Positions 8,427-8,921 of a DNA stretch of 8,921 bases are shown here, piece after piece. The translations under genes and the position numbers were made by a program. Below the pieces are notes generated by a model. It did no database searches and was not told the origin of the DNA. It worked only from the letters and a program-made list of their open reading frames with translations. The first letter of the stretch is position 1. Every line of letters begins with the position of its first letter. The stretch lies in assembly GCA_043777795.1 (NCBI GenBank), contig JAYWHJ010000188.1, positions 1 through 8,921 of the forward strand, read 5' to 3'. This DNA comes from JAAFIP01 sp043777795. Its GTDB lineage: Bacteria > Pseudomonadota > Gammaproteobacteria > Burkholderiales > Burkholderiaceae_C.

Positions 8427-8450
8427 TCTGCCCGGTTCGCACCAGGCAGA
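8427..8450. terminator. Possible hairpin between convergent exporter and terC-like genes
   Basis: TCTGCC (8427-8432) pairs with GGCAGA (8445-8450) and GGT (8434-8436) with ACC (8441-8443), with one C-A mismatch between them and a TCGC loop. It lies in the 50-bp gap between two convergent stop codons, where a shared terminator is expected. No T-run follows on either strand, so terminator function is only suggested. Confidence 0.4.
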
Positions 8451-8459
8451 CGGGTCGGC

Positions 8460-8921
8460 TCAATCCCCTGGAATGTGCTGTGGATTCAGTTGCACGGGCT
8501 TGGCTGACTTGCGGCGCAGGCGGATGTTGAGCATCTCCACGGCCAACGAGAACGCCATGCCGAAATACACATACCCTTTGGGAACATGCTCGCCAAAACC
8601 CTCGGCCACCAGAACCACGCCGACCACCACCAAAAACGACAACGCCAGCATTTTGATGGTCGGGTGCGCCGAGACAAAGTGCCCAATCGGGGCGGCAAAC
8701 ACCATCATCAACGCAACCGAGGCCACCACAGCGGCGATCATGATGCGTACATCGTCCACCATGCCTACCGCGGTAATGATGGAGTCTAGAGAAAACACCA
8801 AATCGATGATCATGATTTGCAGGATCACCGCACCGAAGGTGGCCTTGACAGCGCTGGAAGCATGGGCCTCTTCGCCCTCTAGCGATTGGTGAATTTCACT
8901 GGTGCTTTTCCAGATCAGGAA
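8460..8921 (-). CDS. TerC family membrane protein, YgdQ-like (N-terminus beyond the window)
   Basis: The C-terminal 153 residues of an inner-membrane protein whose start lies past the right edge. The visible part opens with FLIWKSTSEIHQSLEGEEAH and is open to base 8921. It contains the TerC hallmark IIDLVFSLDSIITAVGM, then VRIMIAAVVASVALMMVF, PTIKMLALSFLVVVGVVLVAEGF split by short loops, and HVPKGYVYFGMAFSLAVEMLN before a basic tail ending IPGD. The layout closely resembles E. coli YgdQ. TerC relatives have been linked to tellurite resistance and, for some, to manganese export; which applies here cannot be decided. It converges on the ABC exporter gene. Confidence 0.92.
   Translation of the reverse strand, partial: FLIWKSTSEIHQSLEGEEAHASSAVKATFGAVILQIMIIDLVFSLDSIITAVGMVDDVRIMIAAVVASVALMMVFAAPIGHFVSAHPTIKMLALSFLVVVGVVLVAEGFGEHVPKGYVYFGMAFSLAVEMLNIRLRRKSAKPVQLNPQHIPGD

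Overview
The window looks like ordinary chromosome from a Gram-negative betaproteobacterium, most likely Comamonadaceae/Burkholderiales (Rhodoferax-, Polaromonas- or Acidovorax-like). This rests on high GC content, the protein flavour of the genes (K+-independent HppA, MsbA-related exporter, FKBP with the N-terminus MNDDLNEPLTH) and a short ATAGC-type palindromic intergenic repeat of the kind I associate with this family. The genus assignment is inference. No rRNA, tRNA, CRISPR array, insertion sequence or phage gene was seen.

Layout. (1) 3-2480 (+): a membrane proton-pumping pyrophosphatase, 5'-truncated by the window edge, carrying an Ala-rich linker and an OmpA-like peptidoglycan-binding domain at its C-terminus; a textbook terminator follows at 2501-2534. 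(2) 2535-2754: a gene-poor stretch with several complementary segments. (3) 2755-3435 (-) and 3604-4053 (+): two divergent small membrane proteins, DUF1345 and DUF4149. (4) 4150-4770 (-) and 4760-5878 (-): an uncharacterised soluble protein translationally coupled, by an 11-nt overlap, to a JmjC-type uL16 arginine hydroxylase (RoxA/YcfD). (5) 5895-6503 (+): a SlyD-like FKBP prolyl isomerase, divergent from the hydroxylase with only 16 bp between the two start codons. (6) 6619-8409 (+): a full-length MsbA-related ABC exporter. (7) 8460-8921 (-): the C-terminal part of a TerC/YgdQ-type membrane protein, cut by the window end.

How the genes relate. The hydroxylase and FKBP pair links ribosomal protein modification with protein folding, and the 206-aa unknown is probably co-expressed with the hydroxylase. 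The other genes look like independent envelope and transport housekeeping genes.

The most notable signals are the pyrophosphatase-OmpA fusion and a small palindromic repeat present three times. Two copies are intergenic (3553-3592, 4098-4137). The third lies in reverse orientation inside the ABC exporter gene (7646-7685), where it is translated in frame as part of the linker between the membrane and ATPase domains. I did not find a convincing new multi-gene system.
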